Source: an uncultured Pirellulaceae bacterium | GTDB lineage: Bacteria; Planctomycetota; Planctomycetia; Pirellulales; Pirellulaceae | DNA: 17,818 nt | Assembly (NCBI GenBank): GCA_934278005.1 | Contig: CAKQWG010000057.1 | Coordinates: 1 to 17,818 of the forward strand | Reading direction: 5' to 3' | Shown here: positions 1 to 8,078 of the stretch, piece by piece | Layout: every line of letters begins with the position of its first letter | How positions within the stretch are numbered: the stretch's first letter is position 1 | Notes under the pieces: model-generated | What the model saw: only the letters and a program-made list of their open reading frames with translations | What the model was told of the DNA's origin: nothing | Databases searched by the model: none | Translations under genes and position numbers: made by a program

Positions 1-1376
1 TGATCGAGCGAGTAGAGTCCGGCGAGCACAAATTCCACGCATGAGGCGCGAACCGCTTCGCTCTCGCTGGCGTTGACCTCGAAGGCTTTGTCCCAGGCGG
101 GCGGCACGATTTGTAAGCGTTCGGCATACGCCGAACTGGGCAACATATCGCCGACTTCGATCCGCACTCCCTTGCGAAAGATTTCGGCAACCTCTCCCAA
201 GCCATGCTCCTCGACGTACTGCTCGAAGACTCTCTTGATGGCTCCGGCGATGAGCGCATCGACCACTTGCCGTTCCGACATCTGATGGCTGCCCATCAGG
301 TCGAGTTCGAGTTTGCCCAGCGACGACGAGTAGAGGTGTCCCAAATCGCTGATGCGTGGTACCGCGGGCGACTCGCCCAGCACAATCGCTCGCTGCCGTG
401 CACTGGCCACCATGGCGCGATAGTTCGCTAGGCTGAAACGAGCAGATACTCCGGACGCCTGGTCGACATACTTGCTCTTGCGGGCCTGCAGCGTAATCTC
501 CTCGATTATCTCCGCCATGAAGTAGGGAACCTGCACCGGATAGTTTCCCTCTAAGTCGATATTGGCCTCTTGCTGCAAGATCTCAATACCCAGTTCGCGC
601 TCGCGTGGATAGTGCGTTTGGATAATCGACCCGATGCGATCCTTGAGCTGCGGAATGACCTTGCCACTGCGATTGTAGGTACTTGGGTTGGCAGAGAATA
701 AAATGAAAATGTCTAGATCGAAACGGATGGGATAACCGCGAATCTGTACGTCGCGCTCCTCCAATATATTGAACAGCCCAACTTGCACCAATTCGTCCAG
801 CTCGGGCAGCTCGTTCATGGCAAAAATGCCGCGATGCATGCGTGGAATCAAACCAAAATGCAGCGCCTCCTCGGTGCTCATGCTCACGCCACCGGTCAGC
901 TTGGATGGGTCAATTTCGCCGATGATGTCGGCGAACTTGGTACCCGGGCTGAGGCGTTCGGCATAGCGTTCATCGCGCGGCCACCAAGCGATGGGTGTCT
1001 GATCCGGAGCGTGTTCGGCCACAAAGCGTTTGCCCAATTTGGTAATCGGCGCAAAAGGGTCTTCGTGAATCGGCGCACCAGGAATATCCAGATAGGGAAT
1101 CTCTGGGTCGAGAAAGGCCACCAAGGCGCGCATCAGACGACTCTTGGCCTGGCCCTTTTCGCCCAGGAAAAGCATGTCATGGCCGGCCAAGAGCGCGATG
1201 TTGATTTCAGGAATGACAGTGTCTTCGTAACCGATAATGCCCGGATAGAGCGTTTCATCGGCGGCTAACATGCGCGTGAAGTTGTCCAGGATTTCCTGTT
1301 TGACAGTTTTGGACTGCCAGCCGCTGTCACGCAGTTGAGCCAACGTGGCAGGGCGAGTGGAGGTAGCTGCGGGCAT
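1..1376 (-). CDS. MoxR/Mg-chelatase-type AAA+ ATPase, 3' end outside window
   Basis: The reading frame opens with ATG at 1376 and runs off the left edge after 458 codons without a stop. The N-terminal half is an AAA+ module of the magnesium-chelatase/MoxR type. Walker A is GEKGQAKS at residues 72-79. The Walker B region, [11 protein letters not shown] at about 183-193, has Asn-Glu where most AAA+ proteins have Asp-Glu. Sensor 1 is FSANP at about 228-232, and a conserved LKDRIG stretch follows at about 244-249. Such ATPases usually remodel or load partner proteins, often with a von Willebrand factor A protein encoded next door; that neighbour would lie beyond the window. The protein is likely cytosolic. 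The gene lies 57 bp behind the small J-like gene on the same strand, with a large hairpin in the spacer and no clear Shine-Dalgarno sequence. The class is secure; the cellular target cannot be read from sequence. Confidence 0.85.
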   Translation of the reverse strand, partial: MPAATSTRPATLAQLRDSGWQSKTVKQEILDNFTRMLAADETLYPGIIGYEDTVIPEINIALLAGHDMLFLGEKGQAKSRLMRALVAFLDPEIPYLDIPGAPIHEDPFAPITKLGKRFVAEHAPDQTPIAWWPRDERYAERLSPGTKFADIIGEIDPSKLTGGVSMSTEEALHFGLIPRMHRGIFAMNELPELDELVQVGLFNILEERDVQIRGYPIRFDLDIFILFSANPSTYNRSGKVIPQLKDRIGSIIQTHYPRERELGIEILQQEANIDLEGNYPVQVPYFMAEIIEEITLQARKSKYVDQASGVSARFSLANYRAMVASARQRAIVLGESPAVPRISDLGHLYSSSLGKLELDLMGSHQMSERQVVDALIAGAIKRVFEQYVEEHGLGEVAEIFRKGVRIEVGDMLPSSAYAERLQIVPPAWDKAFEVNASESEAVRASCVEFVLAGLYSLD

Positions 1377-1379
1377 TTT

Positions 1380-1437
1380 TTAAGCGCTTGATAATAGAGT
1401 CGAGAACCAGTCTCGCTCATTATACCCATCCGCTTAA
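1380..1437 (-). other. Nested inverted repeat in the J-like/AAA spacer
   Basis: Three nested pairings are visible. TTAAGCG (1380-1386) pairs with CGCTTAA (1431-1437). ATAAT-A-GAG-T-CGAGA (1391-1405) pairs with TCTCG-CTC-ATTAT (1411-1423), leaving single-base bulges at 1396 and 1400 and the loop ACCAG. The outer arm includes the stop codon of the upstream gene and the other end reaches within three bases of the ATPase start codon. No U-tract of terminator type follows on the minus strand. It could be an RNA control element, a processing site or an operator. Confidence 0.5.
1419..1424 (-). promoter_or_regulatory. Candidate -10 box ahead of the AAA ATPase gene
   Basis: On the minus strand these six bases read TATAAT, a perfect sigma-70 type -10 hexamer, 42 bases upstream of the ATPase start codon. 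No TTGACA-like -35 box is visible at the right spacing, so the call rests on the hexamer alone. If used, the transcript would begin inside the nested hairpin. Confidence 0.3.
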
Positions 1438-1808
1438 CTAGCTGTGGCTGAGGCGAAATCCGCGTGACGCAGCGCGACGACCAAAGGTGTTCGCGAATCC
1501 TTCTGCAATTCAAAATCGGATTCGTCGATGATCGACAATTGAATCCGCTCGTGCGGCTTTGCCCGTCGCCGAGGGTCGAGCAAACGATAGGTGCTCGAGG
1601 CTAGATCGGAAAGCATTTGATCTGTCTCGAGCGAATCGTTGTCGGTTACTCGCTGGATCCGGGCCGCGGTACGACGAGCGGCCCGCCGAATAACACTTAC
1701 GCGCGACTCGCTCACCTTCAGGCCTAACAATGCGAAATCATATCCCAACGAGCTGCTGCTCGCTTGAGATCGGCGGACAGGTAAAGGCGTGGCGATCGGG
1801 GTAGTCAT
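1434..1808 (-). CDS. Small protein with divergent J-like domain, 124 aa
   Basis: I chose the ATG at 1808; a longer frame reaching to 1943 has an N-terminus that reads like translated noncoding DNA. After about 23 Ser/Pro-rich residues the protein shows YDFALLGLKVSES, then a basic helix ending in RRAARRTAARIQRV, and a later helix ending in YRLLDPRRRA. This layout resembles J-like domains that are abundant in planctomycete proteins, where a first LLGL strand-turn, a central helix and a final LLDP-type turn recur. The HPD tripeptide that activates DnaK in true J proteins is absent, so a co-chaperone function should not be assumed. It precedes the AAA ATPase by 57 bp on the same strand, which suggests a shared transcript. 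No membrane segment or signal peptide is visible. The gene call is fairly good; the fold assignment is inference. Confidence 0.6.
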   Translation of the reverse strand: MTTPIATPLPVRRSQASSSSLGYDFALLGLKVSESRVSVIRRAARRTAARIQRVTDNDSLETDQMLSDLASSTYRLLDPRRRAKPHERIQLSIIDESDFELQKDSRTPLVVALRHADFASATAS

Positions 1809-2452
1809 GATTCTCAAGTTAAGTGTTGGGAAACTGTGCCAGCTAGCCGATTGAACCCGCCGCAGGCGGTCGAGTTTCGGTGGCTGACGAGCCTTGCTCT
1901 GCAGTGCAGGATAAACATCAATATCGGGCGCGTGAAGGGACAAACTTCATTAGCCTTGGCCGTGCTAGGATTGCTAGCTTGTGCAGTCGCAACCACTGGC
2001 CCGCCAGCTCACCGCCAGCGCCGGTAAGGGTGCATTCCACCCCGTCCCCGGCATGCAAATTTTCACGAAAAAACTGCTATATACTTAGACCAATAACGGT
2101 TCGGAAAGGTTCCCACTTTGTCTGAGCCGAATCGGGAATTCCGTGGACAGTCGCGTCGGGACATTGCGAAACTGGAAGTTGTCAGCGACCTGTGCGGCTC
2201 TCAAGACGTCTAAAGGCTGCACGGAGGCCATTGCGGCACTGCGCAATTTCCAAAGCCGATAAATTAATTTTTGGGGGCGGCTCAAAAACGTGGCTGGCTA
2301 AACTTGGGCCGCTAAGCTTGGGTTAAACTAGGTCACATCCGAGGTCCAATTAGCCCAGCTATCTAGAGGTTTCTTCGGCTAAGGATCCACCCGATATTTA
2401 TCGACTGGCTACTTCGATTTCCCTTCACTCCCGCACCCACGCAGAGCATCCT
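1809..2452. other. Gene-free divergent intergenic region, 644 bp
   Basis: This stretch separates the minus-strand J-like gene from plus-strand tdh and must hold both promoters. Several short frames exist but none has a recognisable product or a good start. AT-rich bases at 2059-2086 include TTTTCA (2060-2065) and TATACT (2080-2085), but the 14-base gap is too short for a confident promoter. Interleaved inverted repeats appear around 2098-2142 (GGTTCGG with CCGAATC; GGTTCCC with GGGAATTCC). A 14-bp tandem pair lies at 2297-2324. No tRNA-like arm pattern was seen. Confidence 0.6.
2297..2324. repeat. 14-bp direct tandem pair upstream of tdh
   Basis: GCTAAACTTGGGCC (2297-2310) is followed directly by GCTAAGCTTGGGTT (2311-2324), matching at 11 of 14 positions. 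It lies about 130 bp ahead of the tdh start codon. It could be a pair of operator half-sites or a chance slippage duplication. Confidence 0.5.
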
Positions 2453-3487
2453 ATGAAGGCATTAGTCAAGCGCAACGCTGAGCCCGGTTTGTGGCTGGAA
2501 GATGTGCCCGAGCCGCAGTACGGTATTAACGATGTGCTAATTCGCGTCGATCGGACTGGCATCTGTGGGACCGATGTCCACATCTACAAGTGGGACGCCT
2601 GGGCCCAGAAGACGATTCCCGTGCCCATGGTGGTCGGACATGAGTTCGTCGGAGAGATCGTGGCGGTGGGTTCGAACGTGACAGATTTTCATATTGGCGA
2701 AGTTGTCAGCGGCGAGGGGCATGTGGTGTGCGGACGCTGCCGCAATTGTCTCGCAGGACGGCGACATTTGTGCAAAGACACCAGTGGCGTGGGCGTCAAT
2801 CGCCCCGGGGCCTTTGCGGAGTACATCGCGTTGCCGATGAGCAATGTCTGGCACCATCGACCCGATATCGACCGGGATGTAGCGGCTATTTTCGATCCGC
2901 TGGGAAACGCGGTCCACACCGCTTTGTCGTTTCCGGTGCTGGGCGAGGATGTGCTGATCACCGGGGCTGGTCCAATCGGTATCATGGCTGCCGCCGTAGT
3001 CAAACATGCCGGCGCGAGATTTGTGGTTATCACCGATGTCAATGACTATCGCCTGTCGCTCGCTAGAGAAATGGGTGTTACCGTGGCGCACAACGTCACT
3101 GGCGCCGAATCGTTGCCTGAATTGCAGCAGCGACTGGGCATGAAAGAAGGCTTTGATGTGGGGCTGGAGATGTCAGGCAACGCTCAGGCCTTCCGCGATC
3201 TACTGGCCAACATGGCTCATGGTGGAAAGATTGCCATGCTAGGCATTCCCGCCGAGCCCATAGCCATCGACTGGGACACAGTGGTCTTCAATATGCTCAC
3301 CATCAAAGGTATCTACGGCCGAGAGATGTACGAGACGTGGTATCAAATGAGTGTCATGCTGGAGAGCGGTCTTAATATTAGCCCGGTCATCACGCATCGC
3401 TTCGCAGCCAGGGATTTCGAACAAGGGTTCCAGGTCATGCTCTCGGGTAATTCGGGCAAGGTAGTACTGGATTGGAAGGATGTGTAG
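2453..3487 (+). CDS. tdh: L-threonine 3-dehydrogenase
   Basis: This zinc-dependent, NAD-linked dehydrogenase oxidises L-threonine to 2-amino-3-ketobutyrate in the cytosol. At 344 residues it matches the usual length of about 340 and aligns with E. coli Tdh from end to end. Visible landmarks are the catalytic zinc region ICGTDVHIY with Cys38, Thr40 and His43, the GHE motif at about 63-65, and the four-cysteine structural zinc cluster [15 protein letters not shown] at about 93-107. The Rossmann motif GAGPIG follows at about 172-177, and GIYGRE is in the C-terminal part. The ATG at 2453 aligns with the family N-terminus; the preceding bases show no strong Shine-Dalgarno sequence. kbl follows on the same strand after a 132-bp gap containing tandem repeats, in the reverse order to the E. 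coli kbl-tdh operon. The reaction intermediate is unstable, so co-expression with Kbl is expected. Confidence 0.96.
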   Translation: MKALVKRNAEPGLWLEDVPEPQYGINDVLIRVDRTGICGTDVHIYKWDAWAQKTIPVPMVVGHEFVGEIVAVGSNVTDFHIGEVVSGEGHVVCGRCRNCLAGRRHLCKDTSGVGVNRPGAFAEYIALPMSNVWHHRPDIDRDVAAIFDPLGNAVHTALSFPVLGEDVLITGAGPIGIMAAAVVKHAGARFVVITDVNDYRLSLAREMGVTVAHNVTGAESLPELQQRLGMKEGFDVGLEMSGNAQAFRDLLANMAHGGKIAMLGIPAEPIAIDWDTVVFNMLTIKGIYGREMYETWYQMSVMLESGLNISPVITHRFAARDFEQGFQVMLSGNSGKVVLDWKDV

Positions 3488-3521
3488 CAGCAGTAGTCCG
3501 CCGCTGTGCGGTCGGTTTTAA

Positions 3522-3573
3522 TAGAGCGGAAAGTTAGTGCGGATAGTTAGAGCGGAAAATTAGAGCGGAGATA
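3522..3573. repeat. 13-bp tandem repeat, four copies, between tdh and kbl
   Basis: The copies are TAGAGCGGAAAGT (3522-3534), TAGTGCGGATAGT (3535-3547), TAGAGCGGAAAAT (3548-3560) and TAGAGCGGAGATA (3561-3573). Copies differ at one to four positions. The array fills much of the tdh-kbl spacer and ends 46 bases before the kbl start codon. No hairpin forms within a unit. Confidence 0.75.
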
Positions 3574-3619
3574 CGACGCGGGGCGTCGAGCCACATTTTT
3601 GCAAACTGAAAGAAAAGAT

Positions 3620-4804
3620 ATGCGCAGTGCGTTCCTTGAACATCTGTCTGAGCAGCTCGAGTCGATTCGCCAGGCGGGGACATTTAAGCCGGAGCGCGTT
3701 ATCGTGACGCCCCAAGACGCGCACATCGAAGTGGCTGGCGGGGCACGCGTGCTGAACTTGTGCGCCAATAATTATTTGGGACTGAGCGATCATCCCCGGC
3801 TGATTCAAGCTGCCCAGGCGGCGCTGCAGCGCTGGGGTTTCGGTCTATCTTCAGTCCGCTTTATCTGCGGCACACAGTCGATTCATAAGCAGCTCGAGCA
3901 GCAGCTTAGCGCCTTCCTCAAAACAGAGGACACCATCCTCTACTCGTCGTGTTATGACGCCAACGGTGGCTTGTTCGAAACGCTACTGAGCGATCAAGAC
4001 GCGATTATCTCGGACGAACTCAACCATGCCTCGATTATCGACGGCGTGCGATTGTGCAAGGCGCAGCGGTTGCGCTACAAAAATAACAATCTGGCCGATC
4101 TAGAAGAGAAGCTCATCGCGGCTCGCCAGGCGCGATTCCGAATGATCGCGACCGATGGCGTGTTCTCAATGGATGGCAGTTTGGCTGATCTGGCCGGAAT
4201 CTGCGAGCTGGCCGATAAGCACGATGCGCTCGTTATGGTAGACGATTCACACGCGGTGGGCTTTGTGGGGTCGCATGGACGCGGTACGCACGAACACTGC
4301 GGTGTGCTGGAGCGGATCGACATCCTCACGGGAACGCTGGGCAAAGCTCTAGGCGGCGCTAGTGGCGGCTACACGAGCGGTCGCCAGGAGATTGTTCAAC
4401 TGCTGCGACAACGCTCGCGGCCCTACCTATTCTCTAACTCCTTGGCCCCGCCGATTGTGGCCGCTTCACTGCAGGCACTGGAGATGCTAAATCAGTCCAG
4501 TGAACTGCGTGACAAGCTAGCGAAAAATACTGCGTTTTTCCGCGAAGGCATCCAGCGGACCGGCCTGCAGGTGCTGCCGGGCGAGCACCCCATCGTCTCG
4601 ATCATCCTCGGCGATGCCGCGCTGGCCGGGCAAATGGCCGAGGTCATGTTGGCCAAGGGAGTGTATGTCATTGGTTTTTCGTTCCCCGTCGTTCCGCAGG
4701 GCAAAGCCCGCATACGCACGCAGATCTCTGCTGCTCATACGACCGACGATTTGACATTTGCCATTGAAAAGTTCGCCGAGGCCAAAGCCGAACTGGGGAT
4801 TTAA
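3620..4804 (+). CDS. kbl: 2-amino-3-ketobutyrate coenzyme A ligase (glycine C-acetyltransferase)
   Basis: This PLP-dependent enzyme of the alpha-oxoamine synthase family cleaves 2-amino-3-ketobutyrate, the Tdh product, with CoA to give glycine and acetyl-CoA. At 394 residues it matches the family (E. coli 398) across its length. The PLP-binding lysine is Lys242 in [10 protein letters not shown], preceded by the cofactor-contacting DDSHAVGF at about 208-215. CANNYLGL at 48-55 and SVRFICGTQ at 78-86 are also typical. I chose the ATG at 3620 because it aligns with the E. coli N-terminus and follows a purine-rich GAAAGAAAAG; a TTG at 3599 would add seven residues. It lies downstream of tdh with a repeat-filled 132-bp gap and ends convergent with pdxH, whose product is its cofactor. 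Confidence 0.96.
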   Translation: MRSAFLEHLSEQLESIRQAGTFKPERVIVTPQDAHIEVAGGARVLNLCANNYLGLSDHPRLIQAAQAALQRWGFGLSSVRFICGTQSIHKQLEQQLSAFLKTEDTILYSSCYDANGGLFETLLSDQDAIISDELNHASIIDGVRLCKAQRLRYKNNNLADLEEKLIAARQARFRMIATDGVFSMDGSLADLAGICELADKHDALVMVDDSHAVGFVGSHGRGTHEHCGVLERIDILTGTLGKALGGASGGYTSGRQEIVQLLRQRSRPYLFSNSLAPPIVAASLQALEMLNQSSELRDKLAKNTAFFREGIQRTGLQVLPGEHPIVSIILGDAALAGQMAEVMLAKGVYVIGFSFPVVPQGKARIRTQISAAHTTDDLTFAIEKFAEAKAELGI

Positions 4805-4810
4805 ACGTCC

Positions 4811-4872
4811 GCCTGCGTGGAGGTGCCTGTGTAGGGACGCCTGTGCGGGGACGCCTGTGCGGGCGTGCCTCG
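4811..4872. repeat. 14-bp tandem repeat, about 4.4 copies, after kbl
   Basis: Units begin at 4811, 4825, 4839, 4853 and 4867 (partial). The consensus is GCCTGTGCGGGGAC; the first copy, GCCTGCGTGGAGGT, is the most diverged. The array starts six bases after the kbl stop codon and lies in the gap between the convergent kbl and pdxH genes. Confidence 0.75.
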
Positions 4873-4885
4873 TCACTCGGCATGA

Positions 4886-4923
4886 AGCCATTGGCTGTTG
4901 AGCGGCAGTCCCAGCCAGCCGCT
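4886..4923. terminator. Weak candidate bidirectional terminator between kbl and pdxH
   Basis: AGCCA (4886-4890) faces TGGCT (4892-4896) and AGCGGC (4901-4906) pairs with GCCGCT (4918-4923). Convergent genes need a stop signal here, but no T-tract follows on either strand, so this is only the best available structure rather than a clear intrinsic terminator. Confidence 0.2.
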
Positions 4924-4931
4924 GGCCGATC

Positions 4932-5567
4932 CTAGGGCGATAACCGCTGCCGCCGCCAACCCTCGGCTGCTGGCAAGTATTCGATGCGGTCGTGCAGGCG
5001 CTTGGCGCCACCCTGCCAGAATTCGAATCGTGTAGGCTCAATGCGATACCCTCCCCAGAATTTTGGCAGCGGTATCTCCCCTTCGCCGAAGCGACGCTTC
5101 ATCTCCTGCCACTTGGTCTCCAACACGCTGCGGCTGGAGACGACTTCGCTTTGATGAGAAATCCAGGCACCGAGTTGACTGCCACGCGGACGCTTAGCAA
5201 AATAGGCCAGCGATTCGGCCGTCGATACCTGTCTAGCCACGCCTTGGATTTCAACCTGTCGGTGGAGCGGCAACCACTGAAAGAGCACCGACACGTGGGC
5301 GTTGCCCGCGATCTGCGTGGCTTTGCGACTGCCGAAATTGGTGAAGAAGACGAAGCCTGAGTCGTCGAATGTCTTGAGCAGCACAGTCCGTTGACTGGGG
5401 TAGCCAGTAGCATCGACGGTCGCCAAGACCATCGCATTGGGCTCGAGCAATTCTGCAGTGGTCGCTTCCTGGAACCACTTCTGGAATTGTTCGGTGGGAT
5501 TCACACTGACTGTAGCGACATCCAATTCTTGGTTGGCATATTCTTGGCGAAGGCTTGAGAGGTCCAT
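4932..5567 (-). CDS. pdxH: Pyridoxamine 5'-phosphate oxidase
   Basis: This FMN-dependent oxidase converts pyridoxine or pyridoxamine 5'-phosphate to pyridoxal 5'-phosphate in the cytosol. It has 211 residues, close to E. coli PdxH at 218. The FMN and substrate regions are recognisable: SQRTVLLKTFDDSGFVFFTN at about 58-77, then SRKATQI, then QVEIQGVARQV. The hallmark C-terminal stretches FWGGYRIEPTRFEFWQGG and KRLHDRIEY are intact, and the protein ends in RRQRLSP like other family members. The ATG at 5567 follows AAGGAA about eight bases upstream. It is convergent with kbl, whose enzyme needs PLP, and lies 75 bp behind the DapA-like gene on the same strand, so it could be the last gene of that transcript or have its own promoter. 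Confidence 0.95.
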   Translation of the reverse strand: MDLSSLRQEYANQELDVATVSVNPTEQFQKWFQEATTAELLEPNAMVLATVDATGYPSQRTVLLKTFDDSGFVFFTNFGSRKATQIAGNAHVSVLFQWLPLHRQVEIQGVARQVSTAESLAYFAKRPRGSQLGAWISHQSEVVSSRSVLETKWQEMKRRFGEGEIPLPKFWGGYRIEPTRFEFWQGGAKRLHDRIEYLPAAEGWRRQRLSP

Positions 5568-5642
5568 GCACGTTCCTTGGGTTACTAATCTGTAAGGCTA
5601 GCCGAGCCGAAAGCGTCGCAGAGTATTGGTTGCTTGTGCGAG

Positions 5643-6569
5643 CTAAAGTGCTGCTTGGACGCGCGCAAACAAGCGATCGACCTCGGCTTGTGTCTCCGCA
5701 TCGATGGTCCAGGCGGTCGGCTGAATTTGATGCGTATTGCGAAATATGCCGCGCTTTTTCAGCAGGTATTTTTCGATCGCGAGGAAGCCGTCGAGTCCGG
5801 CTTGCAGTTGCAGTGTAATTAGCGCGCCTAACGGCAGCGACAGTTGATAGGTTCGTTCTTCATCTCCGTCGACCAGCGCGCCCCATAGAGCCACAATCAC
5901 ATCCAGCAGATCGGTGCCGGGCATCGTGCCCACGATGCCGCGGCGATAGCAGTCGACCAAACTGATTCCTCCGGAGCCTTCGAAGATCCGCGCTCGGCCG
6001 TGCGTGGCATCGCGCAGTTTGGACAGGTTCGGTCCCAGCGGGCTAGCCTCGGGCTTAAACAAAATGCCTTCCTCGCCGAATTGGCCCAGCAAGTCCAAGT
6101 AGACATTCAAGTCGATGGCGCTGCCGACGTAGCCGGAAGCATCTTGGACAACCAGCGGAATGGATATGCTGTGCGCGATCGCAACAAAATATTCGCCGGC
6201 AGCCTTGGAACTCAACCTAGTGGCCACGGGCGGAATAGCCATGACTGCGGTGGCACCTAGCTGCTGTGCATGTTGGGCCAGTTCGATAGCCTCATTGGTG
6301 CTTTCAGCTCCAACGCTGATGACGGTCGAACCGCGGTTATTGACCGCTGCGCACACTAGTTCTGCCAATTCACGGCGTCCGTTGTAGCCCAGCCGTAAAA
6401 TCTCGCTCACCATCGCGACGACGACTCCGTCGGCTCCCGTGTCGAAAGCCCAGTCGATTTCACGATGGAGCGTGATGGCATCAATCTGGCCATCGTCGGT
6501 AAATGGAGTATGCAGCACTGGCAGCACGCCGTGCAAGGGCTGCTGCGTCTGCTCAGGCTTGGAGGACAT
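5643..6569 (-). CDS. DapA-family (dihydrodipicolinate synthase/N-acetylneuraminate lyase) aldolase or dehydratase
   Basis: This 308-residue TIM-barrel protein belongs to the class I aldolase family that includes DapA, neuraminate lyase and several 2-keto-3-deoxy sugar acid enzymes. The Schiff-base lysine is Lys172 in ILFKPEASP, and the barrel start [18 protein letters not shown] at 13-30 is typical. Two DapA landmarks are changed: the GTTGE loop reads AMVSE at about 52-56, and the region that carries the catalytic tyrosine in DapA reads VQDASGY at 141-147. It is therefore unlikely to be the lysine-pathway enzyme. It is the third gene behind a galactonate-dehydratase-like gene, so a 2-keto-3-deoxy sugar acid is a sensible substrate class. 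Its ATG overlaps the end of the hydrolase gene by 17 bp, and GGGAG lies about ten bases upstream. The family is secure; the reaction is inferred. Confidence 0.85.
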   Translation of the reverse strand: MSSKPEQTQQPLHGVLPVLHTPFTDDGQIDAITLHREIDWAFDTGADGVVVAMVSEILRLGYNGRRELAELVCAAVNNRGSTVISVGAESTNEAIELAQHAQQLGATAVMAIPPVATRLSSKAAGEYFVAIAHSISIPLVVQDASGYVGSAIDLNVYLDLLGQFGEEGILFKPEASPLGPNLSKLRDATHGRARIFEGSGGISLVDCYRRGIVGTMPGTDLLDVIVALWGALVDGDEERTYQLSLPLGALITLQLQAGLDGFLAIEKYLLKKRGIFRNTHQIQPTAWTIDAETQAEVDRLFARVQAAL

Positions 6570-8076
6570 CTTGGATAGCTCCCGTCATCGATTCTAGAGT
6601 GGATTCCAAGCAGCCACGTTCAAATGGCGTCTGCCAAACCGGATACACATCGCTGTCATAGAGTGAGTCAGGCGGCAAGTAGCCGATGGAACCATTAATC
6701 AAGTTCATACAAATCAAGCTGCGATCCGCGAAGCGCCGGCGCAATTCCTGTTGCAGCCAAGAATAGGCCTCACAGCAGCTTCCGACCAGTACGGCGTCGC
6801 CGATTCGCCAAGCATGAATGGCGATCGCGTAGCGTTGGCCGTCACCGATGCCACGCCGGATATCGCGGCGACGCCGCAGTCGCTCTTCCAGCGCCCGGTC
6901 AGGGCAGGCCAAGCGTTGTTCTTCAAGTTCACTAGCCGTGGGCCAATCCTTTAGTGCTAAAGAAACGGTTTGCCTAACAGCCTGCAGTTGAGTGGATACG
7001 TCGCATGGTCGATGTTGCCACAGAGCCAGCGGAGCGCCCGATTCAAGTACGCCACAGTAGTCCAACGATGTCTTGGCCGGCTCCATATCGTTGAGCGTGG
7101 CAAGAGCGGCGAAGCCCAACTGTCGCCCATGTCGGTCGGCCACGCTTGGATCGCCAACATACTGGTATCGTGGTGCTAAGTCGCCGCACATGCCCAACAG
7201 GAATATGGCTGGAGCAGACGTTGCCTGCTGTATCGTCTCACGCATAGCGCCCACGTAATCCGGTGAGACGGCCGTGTTGTCAGCGGCCAGTGTCGTGGGA
7301 TGGCAGGCGTAGTTGACCAGCGTGCCACGCAGCGTGCCGTGCGAGTCGGTGATGCGGCCAACCAGCAAAGTCTGATCGGGAGCTCCACGAGGGTTGTAGC
7401 CGCACAAGTAGCGGGCCGGATCGCCGCTGCTACGCTGGGGTTGGGGAGATGGCAAATCGCGCTCAGTGGCTAGGGAACAATAGCCAGTATGCCAGTCGAG
7501 CGTGGCTGGAAACATATTCTGGCACGCTTGACGGATGGTGGCGATCGTAGTTTCAATCAGCTCGGTCATCCAGGCCTGCAGCAATTGGCTGCCTGGTAGC
7601 GACGCATCGGGTTGCATCAGCGGCGGCCCAGCGTGCGTGTGGGTCAGAGCAAAGATCAAGCGAGTTGAATCCAGTGACAGGGCTTGTTCGATCCGCCGCT
7701 GAAAGTCGAGAAAGGTGCTGGGCGTTTTCCACCAGCCCAAGTCGGCGTCGACAAGTACGAGCGGCCGCTGGTCTGCCGCGGTGTTGCTCGGGTCATTCAG
7801 CTGACTGCCGCGTAGGCAGTCATTGCCGTGTGGGCTGTTAACATCAGTCGGGCCCTTACTGCCATTCGGGCTGTCCCCTGCCACGACGCGCCTGTCTTGG
7901 GCGATGGCCAGTGCGGTAAGCGTCAGAGGTCGATGGATCGAATCGGCTACATCGTGCTTGGCCGCGCCCCAATTGCGACAGTAGACTCCCACTGGCGGCG
8001 TGATGTCGGCGCGCGCGATACCGATGCGTCCTTGAAAGCTACAGTGTTTGAAACTGGTCGGTTGTGGCAGAGGCAT
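6553..8076 (-). CDS. Neutral/alkaline ceramidase-like metallohydrolase
   Basis: The 507-residue product resembles the N-terminal catalytic domain of neutral ceramidases. It starts with [15 protein letters not shown] at 16-30, the usual opening strand. The zinc motif THTHAGP lies at 145-151 with His146 and His148, a further ligand candidate His259 is in NYACHPTTL at 255-263, and MCGDLAPRY at 296-304 corresponds to the family's GD-P loop. Known ceramidases hydrolyse an N-acyl amide. This protein has no signal peptide, so it appears cytosolic, and it lacks an obvious immunoglobulin-like C-terminal domain. I chose the ATG at 8076, two bases after the stop of the upstream dehydratase gene; upstream extensions lie inside that gene. 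Residues about 62-103 form a Gly/Asn/Ser-rich insert before the [11 protein letters not shown] strand. The substrate is unknown; the setting suggests a sugar-acid amide, ester or lactone rather than ceramide. Confidence 0.75.
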   Translation of the reverse strand: MPLPQPTSFKHCSFQGRIGIARADITPPVGVYCRNWGAAKHDVADSIHRPLTLTALAIAQDRRVVAGDSPNGSKGPTDVNSPHGNDCLRGSQLNDPSNTAADQRPLVLVDADLGWWKTPSTFLDFQRRIEQALSLDSTRLIFALTHTHAGPPLMQPDASLPGSQLLQAWMTELIETTIATIRQACQNMFPATLDWHTGYCSLATERDLPSPQPQRSSGDPARYLCGYNPRGAPDQTLLVGRITDSHGTLRGTLVNYACHPTTLAADNTAVSPDYVGAMRETIQQATSAPAIFLLGMCGDLAPRYQYVGDPSVADRHGRQLGFAALATLNDMEPAKTSLDYCGVLESGAPLALWQHRPCDVSTQLQAVRQTVSLALKDWPTASELEEQRLACPDRALEERLRRRRDIRRGIGDGQRYAIAIHAWRIGDAVLVGSCCEAYSWLQQELRRRFADRSLICMNLINGSIGYLPPDSLYDSDVYPVWQTPFERGCLESTLESMTGAIQDVLQA

Positions 8077-8078
8077 GG

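Noticed and set aside
783..1268. 161-codon plus-strand frame
   Set aside because: It lies wholly opposite the AAA ATPase, whose Walker motifs and family match fix the coding strand as minus.
2085..2285. 66-codon minus-strand frame in the region upstream of tdh
   Set aside because: It needs a TTG start, has no ribosome binding site, no recognisable motif, and overlaps inverted repeats and other short frames; it reads like translated noncoding DNA.
5643..6569. dapA of lysine biosynthesis
   Set aside because: The GTTGE loop and the catalytic tyrosine region are changed, and the neighbours are catabolic sugar-acid-type genes.
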